Assembly: GCA_903772945.1 (NCBI GenBank)
Contig: CAICTM010001071.1
Location: forward strand, 1 to 38,203
Source of the DNA: Seminavis robusta
Lineage: Eukaryota > Bacillariophyta > Bacillariophyceae > Naviculales > Naviculaceae
DNA length: 38,203 nt
Direction: 5' to 3'
Positions 17,382 to 28,417 of the stretch are shown in pieces. Position 1 is the stretch's first letter. Every line of letters begins with the position of its first letter. Made by a program: the position numbers and the translations under genes. The notes below the pieces were generated by a model. The model made no database searches. It was not told the origin of the DNA and saw only the letters and a program-made list of their open reading frames with translations.

Positions 17382-17881
17382 CTTGGCCGCGGGATTACAG
17401 TAGTGGCGTTCGAAACTGAAAACAAAAAAAGGTGACTCCCTAAAACCACAAAGGATTGAATGAACCAGAGGGAGTGTTCCAGCGACAAAAGAGGAAGCCC
17501 AAAGGCAAGCAGCGGGTGGGCAGCCGTGCAGAGAAAGTAGCAACAAAGAGCTCTGGTCTGCAACTGGCGTACTTTTTCCTTGACAACGGAAAGGAAAGTG
17601 CAGTACATGTATGAACCACTCCCCGGCACTGCATACAGCACCACGAAGCAAACTAACTGGGAAAGAAAGAAACAAGGCCACGTAGAGCTTGTATGATACA
17701 GTAGTGACGAAGCCGTAGGCAGTTGATCCCTCTTGGACCACTGCTGTAAAACCTGTCGGTGGGAGGTCGCCTTTGATCTTCTTGGGTTCTCTTACTATAC
17801 CAAATTCAGTACAAATTAGAAACAGAGCAGAGAAAGATATGTCAGAATGATGTGCAGGGAACAATTTCAAGCGGGATCCTA
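17382..17881 (-). other. 5' region of IDP1 with a probable intron acceptor
   Basis: On the minus strand a pyrimidine tract and CAG (ending at 17416) precede the IDP1 ATG by 34 bases. A possible donor, GTAAGA, starts at 17795 and would give a 380-bp 5' untranslated intron. The acceptor is convincing; the donor is a guess. Confidence 0.4.
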
Positions 17882-18829
17882 GGAAACTGTAAAGAAGTTG
17901 TTACATCGACAGCTCGTCCTTCAGTAAACAAGATAGTTCAAGAGTTTGTAAGATGGGAACGAGAGATAGAAGTTATATCTAGTACAGCCATCTCGGATGG
18001 CCTTTAATAAAAGTCGCAAGAACTAACTCCTGTGACTGATGTGTGTTACTTCTGATGTTGCACTGATGCGACCAGTCTTTGATTCCCAGAGCGACCGAAC
18101 AGTCGAACAGGTCTTGTCAAGGAATAGAAAATAGAAGACTCGGAATGGATCAACACTTCTGTCTAAAGTTATGGTAGCTTTAAAGTTAGTTACACCATGA
18201 TCTATCTGGTACCGTACCTCGGGATCAGTTCGCTTTACGAGGGTCCTCCGGCACCTTTTGGTGGTCCCCTCTGTGTCCGAAAAAATGATATATTTTACTC
18301 TACCGCCACTCCACAATACCACTGGCTAGATAGCTTTTTGTCTTTGGCTGGCTTCCTGCCACTGGCTGCCAATCTTCCAATCATAGTACTCAAACTTTGC
18401 TCTTCGTTTCCTTTTCAAAACACCAGTTTGGAGCAGGTCAAGCTTGCTACCGTACCAGAAGGACAAGAGGAAAATATGGATCCTCGGGAAGCGACTGTCA
18501 CTCATCATGCCCTGTACCAGTACTGTAGCTAGCTAGTAGCCAGCTTGTGACAGCTCTTCTGACCTGTTTGGGTTGGGATCCAAGTCCCTCCCCCAAACCT
18601 GGTTCTGCTTTTTTTAAAAGTTACATTATTTTTTGTTTGTTGCTCTTTGACCAATTCTCAGCAATTGGACGACACTCTTCCTTTTACCTATTTCAGGCTT
18701 CCCATCGAAAGAGAGCTAATTATTGACAACTTCCCTAATTCTAACCACCAAAGGTTCCAGGCTTTTTCGTACGATAAAAGAGTGCTCAGTGTGTACAAAT
18801 AAACAGCACCTCCCATTCACTGGAAAGTT

Positions 18830-19435
18830 CAACGAACGTTCACGAACAGGTTCGTGAACGGTTCACCAAGGATGTTCATGAAGAGGCGTTCATTAGGGTT
18901 GGCCCATTTCATGAACACAGTTCATGGTTCATTGGAGTGGTGATATTAGTGAGCTCCACCATGAAATCTGGTTCACAAAGTCAATTTTTTACTACTAGTT
19001 GCTTTGTAAGTACAACAACTGCAATTATAGATGTCATCATCATCCTTCCTGGGGTATTATTCCGAGTAGATTCATCAAGATCATGCATTAGTACTTTGCT
19101 GTCTGGCTTTGGACTCTCAGTAGGGCCATCTCCTGGGCCAGATTGCACTTCCTCCGTTCAACATTGCTGCAATTCCAATGGGTAGTTACAACACGGGATA
19201 TGGCTACAGTGTGGCTAGCTACGGTGTGATGAGCTACAGTGTGATGAGCTACCGGTACAGTGTGATGAGCTACAATGTGGCTGTACCGGTAGTTCATTGA
19301 GGTTCATGAACGAGTGGTTCACTTTCACTGGATTTGACAGCAAAAACTGGCTGGTTCATGAAAGACAGTTCATATACTATCCGGTTAGTGAACTATTTCA
19401 ATGAACACGGTTCAAATCCAGATTCTAGTGAACGG
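18830..19435. repeat. Cluster of GTTCA/TGAAC inverted repeats
   Basis: More than twenty GTTCA or TGAAC words occur within about 600 bp, often joined as GTTCATGAAC-like palindromes. They are dense at both ends (18830-18935 and 19290-19435) and sparse between. A perfect 10-bp inverted repeat with a 2-base gap, GTTCACGAAC-AG-GTTCGTGAAC, lies at 18838-18859. The shape suggests a foldback or MITE-like element with repeat-rich arms around a middle of about 350 bp. Confidence 0.6.
19203..19280. repeat. 15-bp tandem repeat, AGCTACAGTGTGATG
   Basis: Five imperfect copies, one interrupted by CCGGTAC. The array lies inside the inverted-repeat cluster and creates a spurious His/Thr/Val-rich minus-strand frame. 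Confidence 0.7.
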
Positions 19436-21008
19436 GAGGCCCTGCAAATAAATAATGGAGGGAGTAATGGCACCATTGGCTCATTGGCTCACCGATCGGG
19501 AAGACCGAAGACCAATTCCAGCAAGTACCAGCACACCAGCACCACTGGCAGACTGGCTCCTAGCTTGCGGTCTTCCTTTTACGCTTCCAAGTTGCAAGAG
19601 AATTATTGCCTCATTCTCTAATTCTAACCACTACTGTGAGGTGCGTACGAGAGTAAGAGTTTCAGGCTGCTCCTCTTACGTTGCAACAGAAGGCTTCTGT
19701 TTGGGATGCTTTTCACCCCGTGCTGATGGCAACTCAGAAGAAGCTTTCCCAATTCATCCCGTACCGCATAGCGTTATCGGTACTGCGGGTGGCTCTTTGC
19801 TGGGACAGAACATGGCAAGAAAAAGATGGCAACATCATGTTCATTGGGTTATGGGGAGCTATGGGGGAGGTGCTTGATGAAACATCTATCTGATGAACAA
19901 TGGTGGCAATATCACTTAGTGGAGCCATCACTCTCCGACTTGCGTCCAAGGTGAACAAAGATCGTGGACCTCAGTTTATTGAAATAGTGCACATACCCAT
20001 CTCAAGAAAGTCAAGGAGCCAAGCTGGCTGTTCCCACAATAATCGTCCACTCAGCTCCCCACATTGAGCCAAACTGAATCATTGTTTGCGGCTATTAGTT
20101 CTAATAGCCGAACTAATATATTGCACATACATGTACCGGTACTGGTACTGTCGCCTACCGGTAGCTAGCTAGGTCTAGCTACTAGATCAGTGCTGTGTTG
20201 GTTGCTGGACTGGTGTTCTGTAATCCGAGGATCTGTAGTACTAGCATCGTCGAGAAGGGCTCCGGCTCGCAACTCGCAATAACTGCAAACGTTGTCGGGG
20301 TTGACAAAGCTTGTAGATCTTCACGGTGCGTGCTTTGAACTGTGAACTCAATTCCAGCCAAGCAATTAATTGTCCATGATACTGTATCATTGATCATTGA
20401 GGTGACTACCCAACAAAAACAGAACCCGTGATGATGGCGCCAAACTGTCGGCATCCAGCGGTGAGGCAGTGGCTGCTGCAGTTCATGCGGAGTTAGTTCT
20501 CAAAGTGCGTCGGTATTCCCCTCGTCTGCTCCTGGCGCAGAAATCAGAGTTCCTTGTGGGTTGCATTCATTACAAGGTTTTGTGTCTTGATTGATGGTTA
20601 ACCAAAGGAAATTCCGGAACCAGATTGGGGGCATCAAACTCCAACTGCATGGGATCCCAATCGAGAATCCAATCAAAGGCATTTTTCTTTTTGCTGCAAG
20701 CTAGCACGAATGATTCGATTCCATCTCCCACTCACTGTCATGGGTTGTCTTGTACACTGTACTTGCTGAACGTGGTAGTTACGCCAGTGGGAGCTGTGAT
20801 ACATCCGAGAAGGAAACAGATGGCCCGGATCCTCGCCTTCATACTTGGAAGCTAGCTAGCTAGACATTCCAAGTAGACTACTTGCTTGTGTACGATCGTT
20901 CTGCCAGTTGCAGCTGCTAAACCCCACGCTCTTTAGTGCTTATGTTTCTTTCTCACTCTGCTCCGTACCTCTATCGATACCGGTACGAAGCCCCAATGAC
21001 GACAGTTT

Positions 21009-24000
21009 TTAGTTGGCGCATCCAATCCTGGCACTGTTTTGCTTCTGGAATGCTTCTCGTGCGCCACCATTGGCACCATTCTTGGTCTCAGCAGCAGCAC
21101 CCAAGGATGATATGCTACCCGTAGAACCCCCATTCAAAGTCGTTGTCGATCCTTCTTTGGTCAGTGTCGTCGAAAGATCCCCCACACTGAGATTGAAATT
21201 TTGGTCCGAATCCTCTTGGTCTTGCTGCTCCAACAGTTGCAACTGTGTTTCCAGGTCGGCGACCGTGTCATCGTGCATCAGTTTAAGCTGCTCGAATTCT
21301 TTCGTTGCGGACGACCAGGCAGTTTCTTCGCTGTGGTCGCTGCTCCCTGCAAGAAGATCCGCCAGTAGTGCGCTGGTCGTCGTTGAGTTGTTCAGAAGCG
21401 TTGTTTGCTTGCTTCCGTCACTGCTTGCCGTTGCAACAACAACGTGTTCTTGGCTCGTTCCAGCATCTAGTGGACCAGCAGAAGTCTGCTTCTTCTTCTT
21501 GTTGTCGTCCACGTTCATACATTCCATCAAATGCTCGCTCAAGTCACGCATTGTGTCTTCGTTCAGCAGTTTGAGCTGTTCGAATTCGGAGGAGGGACTC
21601 ATCATTGGTGTTTCGGAACTCATGATTGGTGTGTCGGAACTCATGATTGGTGCTTCGATACTAGTAGCTTTCGATTCTTCAGGTGCTGTTGCTGCCAGAT
21701 CGTCTTGTCCCGGATTGACGCTCCCGTCACTGAACCGTCTGTTTTTGAGTGATGCCGCAGCCGAGCGCAGCGACGATCCTTGTGTGTAATGACGACCGGG
21801 CGGCATTCGCCGTCCCATGGTAGCGATTCGTGTATTGTTGGCGCATTCTGTTGTTGCCCCGGTCGAGATTGACGTGACGGATCCGATCCGTCCTCTGTCA
21901 TCCAGCGTGGGTGGCTTTTGGGGTAGCGCCGACGCGGAAAACGACGAGGAAGAAGTCTCGCAAATGGGTTGTTCCAGATGCTGCAGCGGATCGTTCTTAT
22001 TGCCATTGCCATCTTTCTTCTTGGTGCTCTCCCGATTTCGCAATAATCGCTCTAATGACTTTTGTTCCCCATCACTGAGTAGTAGCAATTCTTTGGAATC
22101 CCCCAACGACGTGGATTGTGCCAACATGAGTACTGCCGGACTCGGCGGACGAGGACTCTTACTGGTCGCTCGTGTCGGTTGATTGGGTGCCGCATCGGCC
22201 GAATTGGTCCGACGATGACCACCTCCACCTTGTTGCGACGAAATGGAGAGTGACGAATTCGATGCTTGCAACGATGTATTTTCCTTTTCTTCGCCGCCAC
22301 TGCTATTGTTTTCCGTATTGTTGTCGTGATCCCCTCGCAAAGCCATGCCCTTGGGGAGATTTTCTTTGGTGAGGGTGGTTTGTCGTCGTGGTCTCGAAGG
22401 GATGCAATCGGAGGAGGAGCTTGTCGTTGTGAGGACCGACAGTGGTTGCTGACTGCTATTGTCAGGGTCAAACAGCAAATCACTACTGTTCTTTGCGGCT
22501 GCTGCCGCCTTGGCATATTGGAGCCATTTGGGCGGTTCGGCCGCAGGACGCGGCAACGACCGTTGTCGTGCCGGTGCTTTGGGGACTTGATCCTCTGCGG
22601 TTGGTTCCGTCGTAGATTGTTCTGGCTGTGGTGGCACATGAATACTGGAAACGGGCGGTCGTTTTCGTCCCCTACGTTTATTATTTTTGTTTCCGTTCTC
22701 GCCAGCATCATCGATCAAATCTTCTCCCCGGGCATGACTGAGATAGAATTCCGTTTGCGATCCAAACGTACTGGTACGTCGCAGAGGAGCCATGAGAGGC
22801 AAATCGTGTGCCTCTTGGAGTCGTATCGCGGCGGCTTCGGCTTCGTAGAGACTCATACTACTGGCGGAATGTCGTCGTCCTGGTAAGCGTGGTGTCATGT
22901 CGGCTCCATCGTCTGGCGCATTGCCAGCAGTTGCCGCAGTCTTGTCGTCATCGTCATCATCCTCGTCGTCGTCACTACTACTACTGGTGAGTGACAATTG
23001 CGACGAAGAATGTCCCCAGAATGATTTTGGTTCTTGTTCGGCTTCTTCATCGGGTGGCAATATTTTGGTGGGTCGCCGTTCGGGTAATTTGGAATTGGAC
23101 GAGAGTGAATTGTATCCAGCGTCCGTGGAAGCTGCAGATGCAGAAGAGTGTTTGGAAGTATTGGGAACAAGACTGCTGGTGACCGTGGCAAAGGCGGATA
23201 TTTGTTGATGTAATAGTTGCTGTTGCATGGATTTTCGTTTGAGTCTATTGATTCGTTCGGATCGACTAATGCGTCGAATGACGGATGCATCGAGTGATGA
23301 CATGTTGGAAAATGCACTGTATTGTGAATTGCGCGACGATGTTCGCCGTGGTGGTTTTTTCTTGTTCTGCGATAGTGCTGATTGTACCGAAGACGAGCGT
23401 TTGGGAATTTTCATCTGTTGTTGTTGCTGTTGTTGTTGTTGTTGTTGTTGTTGCTTTTGCAATGCTTGAGGACTGTATGGATGAGGCTGAGGATCCATGG
23501 GTGGAGGTGGTGGTGGTGTGGATCGACGGTTGAATTGTAGGAGTAATTGTTGCGGATCTGTGGTAGTACTGGTAGGGTTTTCTTCGATTTCTTCCATAAT
23601 AACAGAGGCCGGTCCATGATGACTCATATTGTCGAGTGTAGCAAAGGTAGTCCAAGAATCTTCCCACATGCTGGGAAATGTATTGCTGGATTGATTATTA
23701 TATTGTTGCTGTTGCTGTTGCTGTTGTTGTAATAAGGCAGCCTTGATGTGTTCGGAATCGAGCGTACTGGCACTCCCAATGGACATGCCTCGCATGGGTC
23801 GTACCGGACAACTGTCGGCTCGTTCGTGATGGGCGTTATTGTTGTGTTGCGCCAGTGCATCCTCGAGGGGCATGGGTGGTGGAGGAGATTTGGTATTGTT
23901 GTTGCTTTGATGTTGCTGCTGTGGCTGACTCTCACTACTGGTGTTTCTGGTGACGGGAGTTTTGAACAAATGTGGTGGCCATGGTTGTAGTTGTTGTTTC

Positions 24001-24635
24001 CGTGCTGTTGTACCGACACCACCACGACACGGTCTCGGTGGTGACAAGGAGACTTCTCGAGAACGCGTTCCATGAGTATCGTCATCAACGAGTACCATGT
24101 TGCGAATGTCATCAATGGTGTGATCATCGTAGTACGTGACAAAGGAAGAATTCAACGACGATGGCAGCGATGATGGTACCTGTACCACTTTGAATCGAGA
24201 TGGAATCGACAAGGAAAGACTCACATCGTCCTCGTCGTCATTGTCATGGTTGTCATCAAATCCACCACAATGATCACTTTCCACGGGTAAATCACGATGA
24301 TGGTCGTCGTTGGAATCGGTCAATGTCGATGGATAACTATTCGTCTTTTCAGGAGGATTCTTCACATCATCATCATCAGCACTGAGTGATTTGCGAGAAT
24401 TCGTCATGTGGCTCGTGTCCGCTTCCAAAAATGACATTCGATCCTCCTCTTGTTGTTGGTGTTGGTCTGCCTTGTCGTCGTCTGCCGTCGTGGCTGGGTC
24501 TTGTGGCGCTGCTTCCTGAGGATCAGATGATCCCTCGGCTTCAGCCTCTGCTGGTCCATCTTGAGCTGCCAGTGTTTCATCCATCGTCGTCAAGACAACC
24601 GAACCAGTGGCTTCCAACACTGCCAATTTGCTCAT
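21009..24635 (-). CDS. Large polyQ disordered protein with DxxPxxPxRRxS motifs (IDP2)
   Basis: 1208 residues from the ATG at 24635, uninterrupted. It is almost wholly low-complexity: an acidic and Gln-rich N-terminus, polyQ runs at about 303-311 and 395-407, proline runs, an acidic DDDEDDDDDD run near 555-564, and a lysine/arginine-rich segment near 650-660. Good 12-residue motif copies are DSCPVRPMRGMS (274-285), DMTPRLPGRRHS (579-590) and DCIPSRPRRQTT (743-754); DLPLMAPLRRTS (611-622) is a variant with the first Pro shifted. Many other R-R-x-S sites occur (PPRRTSS, IRRIS, HRRTNS). Near the C-terminus a 20-residue helical block occurs twice (EFEQLKLLNEDTMRDL at 1017 and EFEQLKLMHDDTVADL at 1113), likely short coiled-coil segments. 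No enzyme domain, signal peptide or membrane span is visible. Function is unknown; a scaffold or phospho-regulated protein is a guess. Confidence 0.8.
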   Translation of the reverse strand: MSKLAVLEATGSVVLTTMDETLAAQDGPAEAEAEGSSDPQEAAPQDPATTADDDKADQHQQQEEDRMSFLEADTSHMTNSRKSLSADDDDVKNPPEKTNSYPSTLTDSNDDHHRDLPVESDHCGGFDDNHDNDDEDDVSLSLSIPSRFKVVQVPSSLPSSLNSSFVTYYDDHTIDDIRNMVLVDDDTHGTRSREVSLSPPRPCRGGVGTTARKQQLQPWPPHLFKTPVTRNTSSESQPQQQHQSNNNTKSPPPPMPLEDALAQHNNNAHHERADSCPVRPMRGMSIGSASTLDSEHIKAALLQQQQQQQQQYNNQSSNTFPSMWEDSWTTFATLDNMSHHGPASVIMEEIEENPTSTTTDPQQLLLQFNRRSTPPPPPPMDPQPHPYSPQALQKQQQQQQQQQQQQQMKIPKRSSSVQSALSQNKKKPPRRTSSRNSQYSAFSNMSSLDASVIRRISRSERINRLKRKSMQQQLLHQQISAFATVTSSLVPNTSKHSSASAASTDAGYNSLSSNSKLPERRPTKILPPDEEAEQEPKSFWGHSSSQLSLTSSSSDDDEDDDDDDKTAATAGNAPDDGADMTPRLPGRRHSASSMSLYEAEAAAIRLQEAHDLPLMAPLRRTSTFGSQTEFYLSHARGEDLIDDAGENGNKNNKRRGRKRPPVSSIHVPPQPEQSTTEPTAEDQVPKAPARQRSLPRPAAEPPKWLQYAKAAAAAKNSSDLLFDPDNSSQQPLSVLTTTSSSSDCIPSRPRRQTTLTKENLPKGMALRGDHDNNTENNSSGGEEKENTSLQASNSSLSISSQQGGGGHRRTNSADAAPNQPTRATSKSPRPPSPAVLMLAQSTSLGDSKELLLLSDGEQKSLERLLRNRESTKKKDGNGNKNDPLQHLEQPICETSSSSFSASALPQKPPTLDDRGRIGSVTSISTGATTECANNTRIATMGRRMPPGRHYTQGSSLRSAAASLKNRRFSDGSVNPGQDDLAATAPEESKATSIEAPIMSSDTPIMSSETPMMSPSSEFEQLKLLNEDTMRDLSEHLMECMNVDDNKKKKQTSAGPLDAGTSQEHVVVATASSDGSKQTTLLNNSTTTSALLADLLAGSSDHSEETAWSSATKEFEQLKLMHDDTVADLETQLQLLEQQDQEDSDQNFNLSVGDLSTTLTKEGSTTTLNGGSTGSISSLGAAAETKNGANGGAREAFQKQNSARIGCAN
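23417..23455 (-). repeat. CAA/CAG trinucleotide tract encoding polyQ (13 Gln)
   Basis: An almost pure GTT/GCT run on the plus strand within IDP2. It is expected to vary in length between alleles. Confidence 0.85.
23703..23732 (-). repeat. CAA/CAG trinucleotide tract encoding polyQ (9 Gln)
   Basis: The second Gln run of IDP2, with CAG and CAA codons mixed. It is flanked by LL and YNNQ. Confidence 0.8.
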
Positions 24636-25576
24636 TGTCGTGTCCGTTTCGTTCTGTTTGGAAGAAACTATTTCGTGAGGATGCCTTCAAAGCTAGCCTT
24701 CAGCTGTCTCCTTCCCAGCCTGTAAATCCTTCCGAAATATGATCTCCAGCTTTACACTTTCAAGCCTTCCTCCCAAACAGCCGAATCGAATCGATGAAGA
24801 ATGGATGCTAGCTAGCCTGACTATAGTCTACAGCAAAGACGCTTGCACAATGCAGAAGGATACCGTGAACCCACCGGTCTGTTGTTGGGGCTTGATCTCC
24901 ACGGCGCTTTGTGGCAGCTTGCTTTGATTTTGTTGTGATCTTTTCCTTCGCGACACGATGTGAGGGTTTGCTGGGCCCATTCTTTGCTAGGGGGAAGTTG
25001 GGAATTAGTAACGACTCTGAGACATGCAAAGGCTTAGCTAGTCACATTTGATATTAATTCAACGTCAAGTCAGAAGATTTAAACACTGGTACACAACAGT
25101 TCATTAGCCCAAAAGGTTTACAGGAAACTGCAACCTTCACGTTGGACACAGCAGAACGGTCAAGCCAGCTAAGCTGGGAAGGCACACGAGAAGTCGAGTC
25201 GAGTTGGCCTACACTGAGTACCAATAACACGACGGTTCGAGTGGTGCCCTTTTCGTGCCGACAGACGAGAGGAGATGGGTCAGCCAGGGGTGGCGTGGGT
25301 TCAGGCGTTGGCGGCCAGGTGCATGTGGGGCCAGGAGTGGAAGGTTCCCTCACCAAGGAGGAGAGAGATATCAGATCGTCACGAGCCGTCGCCAGCACAC
25401 AGGCATGGTCCAACATGGTCCAAATTGGCTGGCTAGCTAGCAAGGCATCACAGCCCGCCAATTCGATACAGACTTCTGTTGCTTATTAGCTAGATAGTGT
25501 GAAACATGTAGACATAAAACTGTGCGGAAAGACAGACACGATCATGCATTGGCTGGCGCTGCTTTACCATATTTCT
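24636..25576. other. Intergenic region between IDP2 and LRR-B
   Basis: About 940 bp that should contain the IDP2 promoter and the LRR-B 3' untranslated region. The part at about 25486-25576 is similar to the 3' flank of the LRR relic at 13690-13822. A Pro/Thr-rich minus-strand frame at 25054-25461 has no recognisable content. Confidence 0.45.
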
Positions 25577-27747
25577 TCACACCCGGGAAGCATCACCATT
25601 TGTTGAATTCATGACTTGGGAAAAAGTGGTGTTGGTTTCATTCATACAACTACAACCACATCCACACAGGATTGCACTGCAGTCAAACTCCAGGGTATCA
25701 ATGTCACAAAGATAGTGTGGAAGAATTCCAGAGATTTGTGTCCCTTCCAAAAACAACCAAAACAAATTGGTAAACTGTGCTGGCAAGGGTCCAGTCAACA
25801 TGCTGTTGTTGGTGACATCCAACCACTCAATATGGGGACTGAGACCTTGTGGGAGTGACCCAGACAACATGTTATGTTCCAAATCCAAAGTGTTCAGAAG
25901 TGGTAGTTGTTCAAACTCGGCAGGAATGGTTCCGGTCAGAGCATTTGAACCTGATTGGAACCATTCAAGGGTGGCAATCCCGCCAAACTCACTGGGGATG
26001 GTTCCAGTGAGAACATTACAACAAGCCCAAAAGCGCCTCATGTTGGTGAGAAGGAAGACCTCCGAGGGAAAAGTTCCAGAAATGTAGTTTTCATCAAAGT
26101 CAAGATTTTCCACAGAGGACATAAGACCCACTTGACTTGGGATGGTTCCAGTGAAGCTGTTGCCGTATACAGCAAAATCCTTGACGTCACTAAGCAAACC
26201 AATTTCTGTGGGCAGGGTTCCTGAGAATGATTCAATTCAATGTAGAGTTGCGCCAATGGAAGATGCACCAGAGAGTTGGGGAGTGTCCCTGTGAAAAAGT
26301 TTTCAGCCAAGTAGATCCCTTCCAAATTTGATGCATAGCCCAACTCAGCTGGAACAACCCCAGTGAATCTATTTTGATCCACCAACAAATCATGCAGGTT
26401 TTGCAAGAGACCTAGCTCTGATGGAAGGTTTCCCTCCAATTGAGCATTGATTATGGCAATACTGAACATGGAGTCAGACAAGAGGCCAATTTCAGTTGGA
26501 AGTGAGCCAGAAAGGCTTGTTCCTCCCAAGTTAAGGGCTTCCACCTTGCTTAGCTTCCCAATATTGGAGGGAATAGAACCAGCCACATCTTGGTTGTTGT
26601 ATAGGGAAATGCTTCTCAAGTCAGTGAGCCAAAAAAGTTCGAGGGGCAAGCTTCCTTGAAGTGAATTAGAATGGAGCCAGATATGCTGGTAGTGGTTATG
26701 TTCAATGTTGACAGCTCTTGAGCCATTGATTTGCTCGGGTGGCATCTCGCAAGGATTGGGGTTTGTTACTTCAACGTAGGAAAAATTGTCAGTAGGTACA
26801 TCCAAAAAGGTCTCTCTTGCAAACCAAAAACACTCATGAACTGAATGGTTCAACCAATGATCATTCACCAACCAGTCCTCTCCATTTGTAGCATGGAAGA
26901 GTGAAGCAAGCGCAAACCTCTGCTTGAGCCTGCTGGTGAGGGTGTAGTTGTTTTCTTCTAAGTCTGTCAGTAACCACTGGTGGGCAAGAGACTGAGGGGA
27001 GTCTGGTTCCTCCAGTGCTTCCAGTGTGTGATTGGGTAATGCTTGTATGATCAAAAGTTCAATGCTGGACAAGTTGAGTACTTCGTCTGGAAGGCCAGAG
27101 GGGGCCATTGTTGGTGATTCCAAAGGACCAATCTGTTCTTTTCCTTCTTCAGTCCCATTAGAGCTTGCAACCACAGCAACCACAACGATGAGCACAATCA
27201 GACAAAGGAGGTAGAAAATGGTTCCGAAAACCACCAAAGGGACTCATCCCTTTTCTCCCGTAAATTGCTGTGTCCAGTTTCCAAATCTGCTACAGGTAAA
27301 TTTGAGTTGTCGGCTACCTGATTTGCAACTGGTAGCCCACTATTTTCAGTTGTGCTCCTGCCTGTGATGTCCCATGGGACATTTTCCGAATTGTGGGTGA
27401 TGCTGTGATTATTAGCTGAAGAGTGATTGTCCACGCCCGCAACTGCGTATGCGCCAGGATGTTGATTTTGGAATACTCGTGCTCGTAATAGGGTTGTTGG
27501 CATTGGCTGGATGCCGCTAACATCCAAAAATGGGTTCGGCTCCGTGTGCTTGAGGCACAACAAGAGCATCACTGCCATCATTGTTGGATTTTTTACTGTG
27601 ACTGTGGGCAAGATTTTCAAACTGATCCTCTTTTTTTGTATCTGCTGCTTTTTCATCCAGTTTCTTGTTGGTTGTCCCCGCCGCAATGCCAAGATCATGG
27701 CTGTCACAGGTAGTGGTTTCATCAGCATTCGTTTGGGTGCTCTTCAT
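25577..27747 (-). pseudogene. Single-pass membrane LRR gene with three frame breaks (LRR-B)
   Basis: The ATG at 27747 opens a charged, disordered N-terminus. Frame breaks follow at about 27530 (one extra base, in a CCCATTTTT stretch), about 27235 (one base missing, near CCCTTT) and about 26230 (one base missing, AATCATTCTC where LRR-A has AATCAGTTCTCC). Read across these, the order matches LRR-A: cytoplasmic tail with HPGAYAVAG and GLPVANQVAD, a membrane span (VVFGTIFYLLCLIVLIVVV), the LRR cap with NGEDWLVNDHW, about ten LRRs, and a Cys-rich end (FDCSAILCGCGCSC). Everywhere else the sequence is well conserved and free of stops. It is therefore either a very young pseudogene or a working gene with assembly indels; two of the breaks lie in short homopolymers, which favours the latter. 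No kinase domain. Confidence 0.75.
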
Positions 27748-28417
27748 TGTTCGACTGTTGTTCTCTCTGAGACCAAAAGCAACCACTTCATGGAAAGAGA
27801 GAATAGTTACTGCGCAGAGTGCGCGTGACGTACGGTACCATGTTTGTTCTTCACACACTGTGCGTGCATGTGGCACTTGCTAGCTACTACCGTACTAGCT
27901 AGTAGACTGGGCGGTGGGACATCTACCAGTACTGGGCACGCAATCGAGCCAATCAACATGCTCACCAGTGGATGTCCGAATGTTATAATAAAATAATTTT
28001 ATTAACAAGGGCTCTTTTGGACTTGACGCGACAGAAGGAGACCAATTCTTTGCGTTTTTTATGCCACCCATGCAGCTAGCTAGCCGGGTGCCCATGACAC
28101 CACTAAGAGGGTTGCCAGCAGGCCAAAACAAAGCCACGTTGATTATCAGCGGAGGCGCGAGGATCTTGCAAGATGCGACATAACACTACAGGTACATGCA
28201 GTTGATTGACGAGTGCGATACCACACTGGAAGTCGTTGAGCTGTAGCCATGTTGGAGCTCCAACCCCTGACGAGGCGGGGGGTTCCAGGTGTTGTCAGTC
28301 TGGATTGGAGGAGTCAGGCGTGGTTTCTGGTGTGATTGGCATTTGGTACCTTAGATGATTAGATCTCTATAGCTCGAGAGCGCGGTCTTGGACACCATTG
28401 GCTGTCTAATTGATGGC
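27748..28417. other. Intergenic region between LRR-B and GCN1
   Basis: About 670 bp expected to contain the LRR-B promoter and the GCN1 3' untranslated region. I see no gene. GCTAGCTAGC-type palindromes occur near 27890 and 28075. Confidence 0.45.

Larger units (their letters stand above)
17882..21008. other. Gene-poor stretch with inverted-repeat cluster
   Basis: About 3.1 kb between the 5' end of IDP1 and the 3' end of IDP2. Several frames of 60-140 codons are open (for example 18197-18532 +, 19455-19877 +, 20182-20454 -), but none has recognisable content and they overlap one another. The stretch holds the GTTCA/TGAAC cluster and the 15-bp tandem repeat listed separately. Palindromic TACCGGTA and GTACCGGTAC elements recur near 19250-19290, 20130-20165 and 20975. 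Confidence 0.5.

Noticed and set aside
17382..17870. N-terminal extension of IDP1 by 163 residues
   Set aside because: The extension has Cys- and Phe-rich composition unlike the rest, and a strong splice acceptor lies between it and the ATG at 17381.
18197..18532. 111-codon plus-strand ORF
   Set aside because: It overlaps a minus-strand ORF of similar quality, has no recognisable domain, and lies in a gene-poor repeat region.
19409..19420. GGTTCAAATCC, matching the tRNA B-box consensus
   Set aside because: No A box, no acceptor-stem pairing and no cloverleaf can be drawn around it. It is one of many GGTTCA words in the inverted-repeat cluster.
19455..19893. Two overlapping plus-strand ORFs of 140 and 70 codons
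   Set aside because: Neither has recognisable content. They could be a decayed gene, but nothing supports it.
22897..23533. Plus-strand ORFs with Ser, Val or Cys runs inside IDP2
   Set aside because: They are shadows of polyQ and polyAsp codons of the 1208-residue minus-strand gene, which is open throughout.
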